From: CAMLQK01 sp035478775
GTDB taxonomy: Bacteria; Patescibacteriota; Saccharimonadia; Saccharimonadales; UBA4665
NCBI GenBank assembly: GCA_035478775.1
Contig: DATIJG010000023.1
Location: 111,204-175,203, forward strand
Length of the DNA: 64,000 bases
Reading direction: 5' to 3'
The position numbers and the translations under genes were made by a program. The notes below the pieces were generated by a model. The model searched no databases and was not told the origin of the DNA. It was given only the letters and a program-made list of their open reading frames with translations. How positions within the stretch are numbered: the stretch's first letter is position 1; each line of letters opens with the position of its first letter. Positions 1-8,328 of the stretch are shown piece by piece.

Positions 1-41
1 CAGCTGCGTAAGTTGTGGGCAATCAAAATAATCGGCCTCAT
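1..41 (-). CDS. N-terminal 13 codons of a gene leaving the left edge
   Basis: An open reading frame starts with ATG at 41-39 and runs out of the window on the minus strand; the 13 visible residues read MRPIILIAHNLRS. The start is supported by an extended -10 box nine nucleotides upstream, the same arrangement seen at many other first genes here. The hydrophobic strand followed by an AHN-type turn resembles the start of dihydrofolate reductases, but 13 residues are too few to name a family, so the product is left open. Confidence 0.4.
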   Translation of the reverse strand, partial: MRPIILIAHNLRS

Positions 42-50
42 AGCTGTTGT

Positions 51-59
51 ATTATAGCA
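51..59 (-). promoter_or_regulatory. Extended -10 promoter of the left-edge gene
   Basis: On the minus strand the sequence reads TGcTATAAT, with nine nucleotides to the ATG at 41. It is back to back with the pilB-type promoter at 98-106, so this gap is a divergent promoter region. A leaderless or near-leaderless transcript is predicted. Confidence 0.5.
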
Positions 60-97
60 GCTGGCTCTAAAAAGTGTGCGATTTATAAAAATGCTCA

Positions 98-106
98 TGC
101 TATAAT
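98..106 (+). promoter_or_regulatory. Extended -10 promoter of the PilB/GspE-type gene
   Basis: TGcTATAAT with the -10 hexamer at 101-106, nine nucleotides before ATG 116. No purine-rich ribosome binding site fits in the gap, so the mRNA should begin within a few bases of the start codon. Confidence 0.55.
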
Positions 107-115
107 AAAAGTGAT

Positions 116-1714
116 ATGAGCCAGGACGCCAGATATGACCAAGAAGTCGCAACACAGCGGCGTGCCCAAATACTAGGTTTGAATTATGTGGACACCCGCG
201 GCGACCAGAAGCCGTTATTTAAAGACATACTACCGGTGCAAGAAATGTACCAAAAGCGGGTCGTACCTATTCAGAGCGAGCAAAGTACTATACTGTTTGG
301 CATTACCACAACCACATCGCAGCAGACTTTGCGCGAACTTGAAAGCCGATTCAACGAAAAACGCATATCGTTCGCAATTATTTCAGATGCCGGCTACCGT
401 GACTATATGCACCTGTTCGACCCTCCGAAGCAAATCGTGTACCAAGATATCTCGTTTGCAGGGGATGCCGACCAAGATTTGGTGCAAAAGGTGACGGCTA
501 CTCTCGACCAAGTGCGCTCCGACGACGTTTTGGCATATTTAGTACAGCAGGCTTACCATTTAAAGGCCTCCGACTTGCACCTTGAAAATCAAGAAAATGG
601 TGTGCGCATACGGTTCCGAGTAGATGGAGTATTGCATCCGATCGCCACGCTAAACCGTGAAAAATACCACACTGTGTTATCGTCAATTGCGGCAGCGGCC
701 AACGTTTCTACTAGTAGCCCTGATGCCCAAAGCGGACACATTAACCGCAAATATCACTTAGCAACTGGCGAAGATGTCACGGTGAACCTGCGCGTTGAAA
801 CCGTGCCAGCGGCTTACGGGCAAGATGTAGTGATGCGTTTGTTCACGGTAAAAATGGAACTGTTGAAACTTGATAACCTCAGCCTATCGCCGCGCGAACG
901 GGATGTGGTCGACGACGTTATCCGTCACCCGACGGGTATGGTGCTTATTGTCGGGCCTACTGGCTCTGGTAAGACCACTACGTTGTATGCGCTGTTAAAT
1001 ACGCTTAACAGCGATGAGCGCAAAATTATCACGCTCGAAGATCCGGTTGAATATTTTATGCCGGGCGTAGTGCAAATTCCGGTAGAAGGCGACCAAAACG
1101 AAACTGGCTTTGCCGAAAAATTGCGTGCCGTGTTGCGTTTAGATCCTGATATTGTGATGGTTGGCGAAATCCGCGATAAAGACACTGCCAAAACATCATT
1201 GCAAGCGGCGCTCACTGGCCACTTGGTGCTCAGTACTTTTCACGCCAGCAGTGCAGCAGCTGCCCTAACGCGCATGCTTGACTTTATTGGGGTAAACCCG
1301 CTGTTTGCCTCGGCCATCCACCTGATTATGGCGCAGCGCTTGGTACGTAAGTTGGATGAAAAAACCAAGCAGCCCTACCAACCCGACGACGCCTTAAAAG
1401 CGCAGCTAAAGACTGTCATCGACAGCCTGCCGCCAGGCGTAGACCGCCCGGACGTCAATACTATTACGCTGTATAAGGCGGGTACTTCGAATGAAAATCC
1501 GTTCGGCTATACCGGCCAGGTTCCGCTCCGCGAGCAACTGCAAATGACGACGGGTATTCAGCAGTTGTTCAAGTTACCCCCCGACCAGATCACTACTGAT
1601 ACATTACAGGAACGGGCCATACAAGATGGCATGCTGACGATGCTGCAAGATGGTGTACTGAAAGCTATCCAGGGCGTTACCAGTCTAGAGGAAGTTTACC
1701 GTGTTGTCGGTTAA
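116..1714 (+). CDS. pilB: Type IV pilus assembly / type II secretion ATPase (PilB/GspE family)
   Basis: Cytoplasmic hexameric ATPase that would drive extension of a type IV pilus or pseudopilus at the inner membrane. Walker A GPTGSGKT lies at residues 280-287, Walker B with the Glu-Ile-Arg-Asp stretch near 345-354, and the His box (LTGHLVLSTFHA) follows. The four-cysteine zinc module normally found after the His box (after QRLVRKL) is absent, and I see no cysteine in the protein. At 532 residues the N1 domain is short for PilB. The ATG follows an extended -10 box closely. No pilC, pilM or pilin gene lies beside it, so pilus versus secretion is decided only by the known presence of type IV pili in Saccharibacteria. 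Confidence 0.88.
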   Translation: MSQDARYDQEVATQRRAQILGLNYVDTRGDQKPLFKDILPVQEMYQKRVVPIQSEQSTILFGITTTTSQQTLRELESRFNEKRISFAIISDAGYRDYMHLFDPPKQIVYQDISFAGDADQDLVQKVTATLDQVRSDDVLAYLVQQAYHLKASDLHLENQENGVRIRFRVDGVLHPIATLNREKYHTVLSSIAAAANVSTSSPDAQSGHINRKYHLATGEDVTVNLRVETVPAAYGQDVVMRLFTVKMELLKLDNLSLSPRERDVVDDVIRHPTGMVLIVGPTGSGKTTTLYALLNTLNSDERKIITLEDPVEYFMPGVVQIPVEGDQNETGFAEKLRAVLRLDPDIVMVGEIRDKDTAKTSLQAALTGHLVLSTFHASSAAAALTRMLDFIGVNPLFASAIHLIMAQRLVRKLDEKTKQPYQPDDALKAQLKTVIDSLPPGVDRPDVNTITLYKAGTSNENPFGYTGQVPLREQLQMTTGIQQLFKLPPDQITTDTLQERAIQDGMLTMLQDGVLKAIQGVTSLEEVYRVVG

Positions 1715-1787
1715 AACGAAGTAAGATTTTATTATTTTACCAGCTAACGGAGGCACAAAAAGCCGACCAGTGGCTGTTAAATTAAAC

Positions 1788-2663
1788 TTATTGGCCGTAT
1801 GGTTTGCCGATGAGGCTTGAAAGGACGTAGCCGACTGTTACGTTGTTGCCACCACCGATAGAAACTTCGGTATATGCCCCGACTTGTGCAATATCGTGCA
1901 CGTACAAGCCAGGGTAGATTGCAAATGATTCGCCAGAATTTTTGTCAGCACTGTTATAGGCTTCCATAGCTGCACCATTGGCGCAAGTGTCACGAACCTC
2001 GCTGTCACCTTGGCTGCTCATTGGCCACGAGCAAACATTGGCACTTGACGGTGAAGTGCTCGGTATGGCCGTCGGAACGTTATGTGTTGGTGTAGGTGAA
2101 GCCACTACGACCACACTTTTGGTTGGCTTTGGCGTGGTGGTTTTAGCTGGGTTACTGCTGGGGCTTAAACTTGTGCTCACGCTGGTAGTCGGAGTTGGAC
2201 TGGCAGATGGTGATGAGCTAGATGAACTAGAGTTGGACGTATTCGGATCCGAGGCAGAAGTGCTGGCTGATTCATAAGGCGTCGTAATGAATGACGGCGA
2301 CGGCAAAACACCTTGCTGTTGTACCGAAGAAGTTTGCTCGGCTGGCTTTTCGAAATAAGAAACGCCAGCGGTGACCGCTGCTGTAAGTGCTACTGCACCT
2401 GCAAGTTTCATCCAACCAGGGATGAGCGGAGGCTTATTATTGGGGTTAATAGGTGTAGTGTCGTAGCGGTCGTCACCTGCATTCCTTAACATCGCGGATA
2501 TGCCTGTATCGGGTTGCATATAGGGGTCGCGGGGCATGGGGCCGTCTTTTGGGATGACGGGTAGCTTTAGAGTCTGCTCCCCTAAACTTTCTTGTGGTAT
2601 TAGTACGCCTGATGACGCCCATTCTGCTTGGGCAAGAAAAGGGTCAGATTCATAAGTGCTCAT
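1788..2663 (-). CDS. Single-pass surface protein with Ser/Thr/Pro-rich linker
   Basis: No family recognised. The 291-residue protein has a cytoplasmic N-terminal part of about 85 residues, one hydrophobic segment near 86-105 (MKLAGAVALTAAVTAGVSYF), then a roughly 90-residue low-complexity Ser/Thr/Pro stretch and a C-terminal globular domain with a cysteine pair (NVCSWP and DTCANG) that could form a disulfide outside the cell. This suggests a type II membrane-anchored, wall-spanning surface protein. It is convergent with the PilB-type gene and divergent from nothing. A TATAAT box (2673-2678) nine nucleotides before the ATG supports the start. Confidence 0.75.
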   Translation of the reverse strand: MSTYESDPFLAQAEWASSGVLIPQESLGEQTLKLPVIPKDGPMPRDPYMQPDTGISAMLRNAGDDRYDTTPINPNNKPPLIPGWMKLAGAVALTAAVTAGVSYFEKPAEQTSSVQQQGVLPSPSFITTPYESASTSASDPNTSNSSSSSSSPSASPTPTTSVSTSLSPSSNPAKTTTPKPTKSVVVVASPTPTHNVPTAIPSTSPSSANVCSWPMSSQGDSEVRDTCANGAAMEAYNSADKNSGESFAIYPGLYVHDIAQVGAYTEVSIGGGNNVTVGYVLSSLIGKPYGQ

Positions 2664-2672
2664 ATCCTACAG

Positions 2673-2678
2673 ATTATA
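2673..2678 (-). promoter_or_regulatory. -10 box of the surface protein gene
   Basis: TATAAT on the minus strand, preceded directly by TTG and nine nucleotides before the ATG at 2663. A leaderless transcript is predicted. Confidence 0.45.
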
Positions 2679-2695
2679 CAACAAAAGCGTACTTT

Positions 2696-3835
2696 TTACA
2701 AATTATTTATGACACGTGCAACTGCTTCGGTGATGCCTGGAGTGAAAGCACCTGGAATAATTTCATCTGGCGTTGGGTTTGCAACTAGACTAGCGATAGC
2801 TTCGGCAGCAGCAATCTTGTGCTGGTCGGTAATTTTGCTGACACGATGATCGAGCGCACCCCTAAAAATGCCTGGGAAAGCCAGCGAGTTATTGACCTGG
2901 TTTGGAAAGTCGCTGCGGCCGGTGGCCACTACTGCAGCGCCAGCAGCGCGAGCCTTGTCGGGCATAATCTCTGGTACCGGATTAGATAAAGCAAAAATAA
3001 TTGGGTCTTTGTCCATCGCTTTAATCATTTCAGGCGTTAATATGCCTGGTTGCGATACGCCGATAAATATGTTGGCGCCAGCTATAATTTCTTCTAAAGA
3101 CCCATCGGTGCCAGAGAAGTTGCTATATTCGAGCAGCTTACGCTTTTCGGCATTAAGGTCGGAACGATTTTCACTCACTACACCTTTACTATCTACAACA
3201 AACATGCGCGGTTGGGCGTAAGCGTGCAGTAATTTTACGATTGCCGTACCAGCGGCGCCAGCGCCCGCAACAACGATTTTCGCGTCGCTAAGATCGTGGC
3301 CGGTAACTTTACAAGCGTTAATAAGCCCAGCCAAAGTTACGACCGCCGTGCCATGCTGGTCGTCGTGCATTACGGGTATATCGAGCTCTGCTTTTAAGCG
3401 CTCTTCGACTTTAAAACAGATAGGCGCGGCAATATCTTCGAGGTTGATGCCGCCAAAGCTTGGTGCAATTGCTTTCACAGCAGCTACAATTTCGTCGGCA
3501 GTATGCACATTTAAAACGATCGGTACAGCATCAATGCCCGCGAAGTGTTTGAACAACATAGCTTTGCCTTCCATAACCGGCAAAGCACCGTAAGGCCCGA
3601 TGTTGCCTAGGCCTAAAACGGCTGAGCCATCGCTCACTACGGCGACATTGTTGTTAAGCCAAGTGTAATCGCGGGTTTCAGTAGGGTGTTCGGCCACATA
3701 ACTGCTTACGGCACCTACACCGGGCGTGTAATAAATACTCAATTTCTCGCGGCTGTCAGGTATATCCTTCAGCTTGATTTCAATTTTACCTTTAAGTTGC
3801 TTGTGCTTTTCGAGTGCCAGTTTTGAGTAATCCAT
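2696..3835 (-). CDS. Malic enzyme (malate dehydrogenase, oxaloacetate-decarboxylating)
   Basis: Converts malate to pyruvate and CO2 with NAD(P)+. The 379 residues cover the short bacterial form without the phosphotransacetylase-like C-terminal domain of MaeB. The N-terminal malic domain shows YYTPGVGAV and the SDGSAVLGLGNIG block; the metal/substrate region reads MHDDQHGTAVV; the Rossmann part shows VAGAGAAGTAIV; and the C-terminal FALSNPVPEI block is intact. The NAD versus NADP preference cannot be read with confidence. Monocistronic; a TATAAT box six nucleotides before the ATG indicates a leaderless mRNA. In an organism with so little central metabolism it is probably a main pyruvate or redox supply. 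Confidence 0.93.
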   Translation of the reverse strand: MDYSKLALEKHKQLKGKIEIKLKDIPDSREKLSIYYTPGVGAVSSYVAEHPTETRDYTWLNNNVAVVSDGSAVLGLGNIGPYGALPVMEGKAMLFKHFAGIDAVPIVLNVHTADEIVAAVKAIAPSFGGINLEDIAAPICFKVEERLKAELDIPVMHDDQHGTAVVTLAGLINACKVTGHDLSDAKIVVAGAGAAGTAIVKLLHAYAQPRMFVVDSKGVVSENRSDLNAEKRKLLEYSNFSGTDGSLEEIIAGANIFIGVSQPGILTPEMIKAMDKDPIIFALSNPVPEIMPDKARAAGAAVVATGRSDFPNQVNNSLAFPGIFRGALDHRVSKITDQHKIAAAEAIASLVANPTPDEIIPGAFTPGITEAVARVINNL

Positions 3836-3841
3836 GAACTA

Positions 3842-3847
3842 ATTATA
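3842..3847 (-). promoter_or_regulatory. -10 box of the malic enzyme gene
   Basis: TATAAT on the minus strand with only six nucleotides (TAGTTC) before the ATG, leaving no room for a ribosome binding site. Confidence 0.5.
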
Positions 3848-3989
3848 TATGTAAAATCGCTTGGGCTAAAATAAACTTAAGAAATCGGCATGAGTTGGAA
3901 ATGATGCCTATCAGTCAAGAATTCTCATAATTTTAAACGTATATGTACAGCATCAGATTATAAAAACTATTTTCAAGCTATAACAGATG

Positions 3990-3998
3990 TGCTATACT
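3990..3998 (+). promoter_or_regulatory. Extended -10 promoter of rplS
   Basis: TGcTATACT, -10 hexamer 3993-3998. Transcription would start near 4005, leaving about 30 nt of leader before the rplS ATG at 4037 with a weak purine patch (AGG at 4029-4035). Confidence 0.5.
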
Positions 3999-4036
3999 TG
4001 CTCTAAAGTATTTGTTAGTGTAAAGTAGGTCAGGTT

Positions 4037-4492
4037 ATGCAATCTGTTATTCAAAAAATCGAAGAAAAGTTCAAAAAGCCGGGTGTCGTTGACGTTAAGA
4101 GCGGCGATACTGTAAAGGTACACCAAAAGATTAAAGAAGGCAGCAAAGAGCGCGTGCAGATTTTCCAAGGCTTGGTAATCCGCACTGACCGCAAGGGCAG
4201 CCATACAAGCCGCATTACGGTTCGCCGTATTGCAAGTGGTATTGGCGTAGAAAAAAGCTTCTTGCTCCACAGCCCTCTTGTGCTTAAAGTTGAAGTGACT
4301 AAGCGCAGCAAGGTTCGCCGTAACTACCTTACCTACATGCGCAACCGTACAGGTAAAGCTGCACGTTTGACTGGTGTAGCTTTTGATGCTAACGCAGTCA
4401 ACAACATCCATGATGTTAAAGCCGAAGCCGAAGAAACTAAGCTTCACGACAAAGCCGCTGAAGCTCACGAAGCCTCAGCGCAAGAAAAATAG
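4037..4492 (+). CDS. rplS: Ribosomal protein L19 (bL19)
   Basis: Large-subunit protein at the 30S-50S interface. The core shows the family blocks VKVHQKIKEGSKERVQIFQG and the SFLLHSPLVLKVEV segment ahead of the basic KVRRNYLTYMRNRTGKAARL. At 151 residues it is longer than the usual 115 or so; the extra part from about residue 118 is an acidic, Ala/Glu/Lys-rich tail. It heads an rplS-rnhB-yraN neighbourhood that is common in bacteria. A terminator hairpin follows it, so rnhB has its own promoter. Confidence 0.97.
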   Translation: MQSVIQKIEEKFKKPGVVDVKSGDTVKVHQKIKEGSKERVQIFQGLVIRTDRKGSHTSRITVRRIASGIGVEKSFLLHSPLVLKVEVTKRSKVRRNYLTYMRNRTGKAARLTGVAFDANAVNNIHDVKAEAEETKLHDKAAEAHEASAQEK

Positions 4493-4520
4493 TTTAGCTG
4501 CAACAAAAGCTTAATGAATA

Positions 4521-4554
4521 AAAATGAGTCTATGATTTTTCAGGACTCATTTTA
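4521..4554 (+). terminator. Intrinsic terminator after rplS
   Basis: AAAATGAGTC at 4521-4530 pairs with GACTCATTTT at 4544-4553, closing a 13-nt loop and running into a T-rich tail. Confidence 0.7.
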
Positions 4555-4640
4555 TTTAGTTAAAAATAAGTTGCCACACACCCAAACCCTACAAAAAGCA
4601 GTCATTAACACCAAAATATAGACACTTTACGGGCAAGTTA

Positions 4641-4649
4641 TGCTATGCT
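4641..4649 (+). promoter_or_regulatory. Extended -10 promoter of rnhB
   Basis: TGcTATGCT, -10 hexamer 4644-4649, ten nucleotides before ATG 4660. It overlaps an in-frame upstream ATG at 4645, which therefore cannot be the start of this transcript's reading frame. Confidence 0.55.
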
Positions 4650-4659
4650 GCTTTTTAGT

Positions 4660-5223
4660 ATGATAGTTGGGATAGATGAAGTTGGGCGTGGGTGTTGGGC
4701 TGGGCCGGTTGTGGCTGGTGCCGTGTTACTGCAAAAGCCGATGCGCGGGCTTCGAGATTCCAAAAAACTGACTCGTTTGCAGCGTGAAATGTTTGATATC
4801 CGAATTCGGAAGACAGCGCTTGCAATTGGTATCGGTTGGGTGTGGGTTGAAGAACTTGATGCCATTGGCATGACTGAGGCAGTGCGGTTGGCAATGCGCC
4901 GGGCTCTCGAACAAATTGAGCAGCCGTACGAGCAGATTATTATTGATGGAAATTACAACTATTTAAAAGATATCCCAACAAGTATAGCGCGTATTAAGGC
5001 TGACGATAGTGTGCCGGCGGTGAGTGCGGCTAGCATTGTTGCTAAGGTGGCACGTGATGCTTGGATGCGCGATATCGCAGGCAAATTCCCACAATATGGG
5101 TTTGACTCGCATGTGGGCTATGGTACCAAAATGCACCGTGATGCCTTGGCAATGCATGGTGTGTGTGAACTTCACAGGCGAAGCTTTTTGCCGGTGCAAA
5201 GCATAATGCAAACAGTAGGCTAG
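4660..5223 (+). CDS. rnhB: Ribonuclease HII
   Basis: Removes RNA from RNA-DNA hybrids and misincorporated ribonucleotides. The first motif IVGIDEVGRG carries the catalytic Asp-Glu pair; the later GNY and the KADDSVPAVSAASIVAKVARD block carry further conserved acidic residues; and the SHVGYGTKMHRDAL block is the usual C-terminal signature. The reading frame is open from 4645, but I place the start at 4660: the family begins MIVGIDEVGRG and the promoter -10 box occupies 4644-4649. 187 residues is normal. yraN follows one nucleotide after the stop codon. Confidence 0.95.
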   Translation: MIVGIDEVGRGCWAGPVVAGAVLLQKPMRGLRDSKKLTRLQREMFDIRIRKTALAIGIGWVWVEELDAIGMTEAVRLAMRRALEQIEQPYEQIIIDGNYNYLKDIPTSIARIKADDSVPAVSAASIVAKVARDAWMRDIAGKFPQYGFDSHVGYGTKMHRDALAMHGVCELHRRSFLPVQSIMQTVG

Positions 5224-5224
5224 C

Positions 5225-5569
5225 ATGACAACAACAGAGGTGGGACGCAAAGCCGAAGCAGTGGCTGCCACATTTTTAACTGCAAAAGGCTGTGAGATTG
5301 TTGCTCAAAATTGGCGCACTAGAATGTGCGAAATTGATATCGTAGCTACCCGCGATGCAATTGTGTATTTTTGCGAAGTAAAATATCGGGTGCACAACAA
5401 ACAGGGTGCCGGGCTTGACTATATAACGCCCAAAAAATTGCGGCAGATGCAGTTTGCTGCTGAAAGCTGGGTTCATATGCATGGTTGGCGCGGCGATTAC
5501 CAACTATGCGCTATCGAAGTCAGTGGACCGCGCTTTGCGGTTACGACTGTCGTAAAAGATATAGGTTAA
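5225..5569 (+). CDS. yraN: YraN family (UPF0102) nuclease-fold protein
   Basis: Small protein with the restriction-endonuclease-like fold typical of UPF0102. The family core is visible: GRKAEAVAATFL near the N-terminus, AQNWRTRMCEIDIVA, and VYFCEVKYR, which supply the E-x(n)-D-x(n)-E-V-K type residues. 114 residues is the normal length. It follows rnhB with a one-nucleotide gap, so it is translated from the rnhB transcript; the rnhB-yraN pairing is widespread and points to a DNA repair or recombination role, but no activity is established for the family. Confidence 0.9.
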   Translation: MTTTEVGRKAEAVAATFLTAKGCEIVAQNWRTRMCEIDIVATRDAIVYFCEVKYRVHNKQGAGLDYITPKKLRQMQFAAESWVHMHGWRGDYQLCAIEVSGPRFAVTTVVKDIG

Positions 5570-5596
5570 AAGCGCCCACGCAGAGCATGTGAATCC

Positions 5597-5627
5597 GTTG
5601 CGCAAGCGACCTGCGCCCAACTTTTTT
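5597..5627 (+). terminator. Probable terminator after yraN
   Basis: GTTGCGCA (5597-5604) pairs with TGCG-CAAC (5612-5621, two-base bulge) and is followed by six T. It lies between convergent yraN and the aminopeptidase gene. Confidence 0.5.
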
Positions 5628-5633
5628 GTGCTT

Positions 5634-8198
5634 TTACGCCGAATAGCTCTCGAAATACTTTCGTAAACGCTCAAGGTCGCGGTCGCGCCAAGCTGCTTGC
5701 CACTCAATAGTCTCCAAACCCTGATTGAAACTGCGCTCAATCGCTGGCTCCATAACAGAGCTGAAGAAAGTAGTGTAATCTTCCAAGAAAGCTTTGCTGC
5801 TCATAACCCGGGCTGCGCGGGCTGGTAGGCTGGTAAATGACGTATCGTTGCCCATATTGGTTTTAAGCCACTGCCAATTGTCTTTCAGCCATTGCCAGGT
5901 CGCATCGCGGGCAAAGCGATTGCCCAGGCTGTAACTAATCCAGTACATTACATCTTGCAAGCGCACATTTTCAGAGGTGATAAGTGCGAGCGAACGCTTA
6001 ATAAGCTCTGGTTGCTTGAACCCGGTAAGCGCAGCGGCGAGCGTCACGCGTTCTTCTGGGGAGCTGCTGGCATTATGCAGCGCTAAAAGTTTATCGAAAG
6101 TTGCTGTGTTGCCATGACGGGCGGCGGTTGTGTAAATGAGGCCGCGCAAATCGGGGGCAATGTCTTCTGAAGCTTGCATAGTTTTAAAGCGTTTCAGCGC
6201 TTCATCGACCACAGTTTTTTCGTCGCAAGTTGAAGCAATTGCTAAAATTGTCGGCCGCAGTAGCGTATCGAAATGGTTTTCAGCTTGGCGTGGTTCCCAG
6301 CCTAACCGCGATAATTGCTTGGCGATCATAGCTCGGCCGTACGGCTTTGTAGTTTCGCGCAAGTGGTCGTCGTTCATAACTAAACGGATGCTGGTAAAGT
6401 TTGCGGCCATGATGTCCCACACAATATCGGCGTCTTCGTCGCGGTAAGCATCCATAAGCTTGAGCGCTGAAACGGTGTCGCCATAGCCAGCCTTGGCAGC
6501 CTCGAAAGCGTCGCTCAAAATGCCCATACGGTCAACAGGGGCGAGGTGCCCGGCTTCAACCAATTTGGCAAGTTTATGTAAGTGCTCAGGGTTATATATG
6601 ACGCGGCAAAAACTGCTTTGCCCTTGGTTTAACTTTAAAGTTTCAGCGTTTGCAGCTTTGAATGTGGCAGTTTTGGCGCGAAGTATTGCCGGTGCGTTTT
6701 CACCGGCGTTAAGGGCGATAGGCCACACCGCAGTGTCGCGTGTCTGTAGGCGCTCGCTGGGGTTTACGAAAAACCGCTCTTGCTGCAGATGTACATTGTT
6801 GCCCGAGATTTTTACTTGCACGAGCGGATAGCCTGCTTGGCTCGTCCAGGCGGACATCATATCGTTGATGGGTTTTTTAGAAATTTCCTCAAGCGCTTGC
6901 CATAAATCAACAGTATTAGTATTGCCATAGGCGTGGGTTTTTAGGTAGTGCCGCAGGCCGTCGCGGAAAGTGTCTTGGCCTAAGTAATTCGAGAGCATCA
7001 TAATACTGCTACCACCTTTGTTGTAGCTGATGGCGTCAAAAATAGTGGGAATTTCGTCTGGGTGGTTAACGGCAACTTCAATCGGGTGGGTGTTTTTAAG
7101 TGAATCCAACTTAAGCGCCACCTGCTGCTCTTCAACAATGTATTGGGTCATCATGTCCCATTCAGGGAAGAGCTTACTGACTGCAAAGTAGGCCATAACG
7201 TTGGCGAAACCTTCGTTCAGCCAGAGGTCGGTCCACCAGCGCATCGTCACTAAGTTGCCGAACCATTGGTGAGTAAGCTCATGACAGATTACTTCGGCCA
7301 CATATTGTTTGCTGGGCAAACTAGTGTTTTGGGCATCAACCAGCAAAGCTTGTTCGCGGAAAGTAATAAAACCCCAGTTTTCCATCGCGCCGGCTGCAAA
7401 ATCGGGTAATGCCACGAAGTCGCATTTTGGCAGCGGGAACGGAATATCAAAATAGCTTTCAAAAAACTCCAGGCAGCGCACGGCAGTTTGCAGCGCAAAA
7501 TCGGTGTGGGCAATGTTATCTCTGGTGGCTAATGTCCGCACTAGCGTGCCATTTTTGGTGGTTGCCTCTTTTTGGGCGAAATCACCATACGCGAATGCCA
7601 GTAGATACGTCGACATAACAGGGGTCGTTTCAAAGGTAGTAACTAACGCGTCATCTTCAGTAGCCTGATGCTTAATAGGCGTGTTTGCGTATACAGCCTC
7701 GTTTATTGGCGAGGTGATAGTAAGGTCGAACGTGGCTTTAGCCTCTGGCTCGTCGATGCAAGGGAATGCTTGGCGGGCGGCATGGCTTTCAAACTGGGTC
7801 GCAATAAATTGCTTAGCGCGGCCGTCCTGCATATAGTTGCATGGGTAAATGCCTTCCATCGGGCGAGTAATTGTGCCGCTGAACTCTAACATGACGCTGT
7901 ATTCGCCAGCATATAGCGCGTCTTTGCTGTGCAAACGTACTTCTTCGAGGCTGCGTTGATGGTTGATGCGGTCAACGGTAAGCAGCCGCGTTTCTTTTTT
8001 GTCATGCTTGGTAATGGTGGCTTTGGTAATACTTAGGCCGTTTTGATGGAACGTTAGGCGATGGCTGGGGGCGCCAGTTTTTCTACCGCGAATCGTAACG
8101 GTGCCCGCAATGGTCATGTCGTCACGATTCGGATTAAGGGAGATCATATAATGTGAAGGCTTAAAACCCTCGAAAAGACGTCGTACTTTTTTGCTCAT
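5634..8198 (-). CDS. pepN: M1 family zinc aminopeptidase
   Basis: Zinc exopeptidase that removes N-terminal residues from peptides, consistent with a host-dependent organism recycling amino acids. GAMENWG, which binds the substrate N-terminus, is at 270-276; the zinc site is HELTH at 306-310 with the third ligand Glu329 in the LWLNEGFA block. The 854 residues include an ERAP1-like C-terminal alpha-helical domain. No signal peptide is visible, so it is probably cytosolic, although the genus of enzymes also contains exported members. Monocistronic; an extended -10 box lies six nucleotides before the ATG. Confidence 0.95.
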   Translation of the reverse strand: MSKKVRRLFEGFKPSHYMISLNPNRDDMTIAGTVTIRGRKTGAPSHRLTFHQNGLSITKATITKHDKKETRLLTVDRINHQRSLEEVRLHSKDALYAGEYSVMLEFSGTITRPMEGIYPCNYMQDGRAKQFIATQFESHAARQAFPCIDEPEAKATFDLTITSPINEAVYANTPIKHQATEDDALVTTFETTPVMSTYLLAFAYGDFAQKEATTKNGTLVRTLATRDNIAHTDFALQTAVRCLEFFESYFDIPFPLPKCDFVALPDFAAGAMENWGFITFREQALLVDAQNTSLPSKQYVAEVICHELTHQWFGNLVTMRWWTDLWLNEGFANVMAYFAVSKLFPEWDMMTQYIVEEQQVALKLDSLKNTHPIEVAVNHPDEIPTIFDAISYNKGGSSIMMLSNYLGQDTFRDGLRHYLKTHAYGNTNTVDLWQALEEISKKPINDMMSAWTSQAGYPLVQVKISGNNVHLQQERFFVNPSERLQTRDTAVWPIALNAGENAPAILRAKTATFKAANAETLKLNQGQSSFCRVIYNPEHLHKLAKLVEAGHLAPVDRMGILSDAFEAAKAGYGDTVSALKLMDAYRDEDADIVWDIMAANFTSIRLVMNDDHLRETTKPYGRAMIAKQLSRLGWEPRQAENHFDTLLRPTILAIASTCDEKTVVDEALKRFKTMQASEDIAPDLRGLIYTTAARHGNTATFDKLLALHNASSSPEERVTLAAALTGFKQPELIKRSLALITSENVRLQDVMYWISYSLGNRFARDATWQWLKDNWQWLKTNMGNDTSFTSLPARAARVMSSKAFLEDYTTFFSSVMEPAIERSFNQGLETIEWQAAWRDRDLERLRKYFESYSA

Positions 8199-8204
8199 TT
8201 CTAT

Positions 8205-8213
8205 ATTCTAGCA
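8205..8213 (-). promoter_or_regulatory. Extended -10 promoter of the M1 aminopeptidase gene
   Basis: TGcTAGAAT on the minus strand, six nucleotides from the ATG at 8198; leaderless initiation predicted. Confidence 0.5.
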
Positions 8214-8264
8214 TCACTTTGCCTGGCGAGTATGCTTAAATATAGCGCGTGGTAGCCAAACTAT

Positions 8265-8292
8265 TGCTACAATTGCTCAAATATGGTAAAAT
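8265..8292 (+). promoter_or_regulatory. Two tandem extended -10 boxes before the 8329 gene
   Basis: TGcTACAAT (hexamer 8268-8273) and TGgTAAAAT (hexamer 8287-8292) lie 19 nt apart. The second would give a leader of about 30 nt before ATG 8329. Which one is used cannot be told from sequence. Confidence 0.4.
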
Positions 8293-8328
8293 ATATATAC
8301 GTAACTAAGATAGGACTTGTAAAACACT

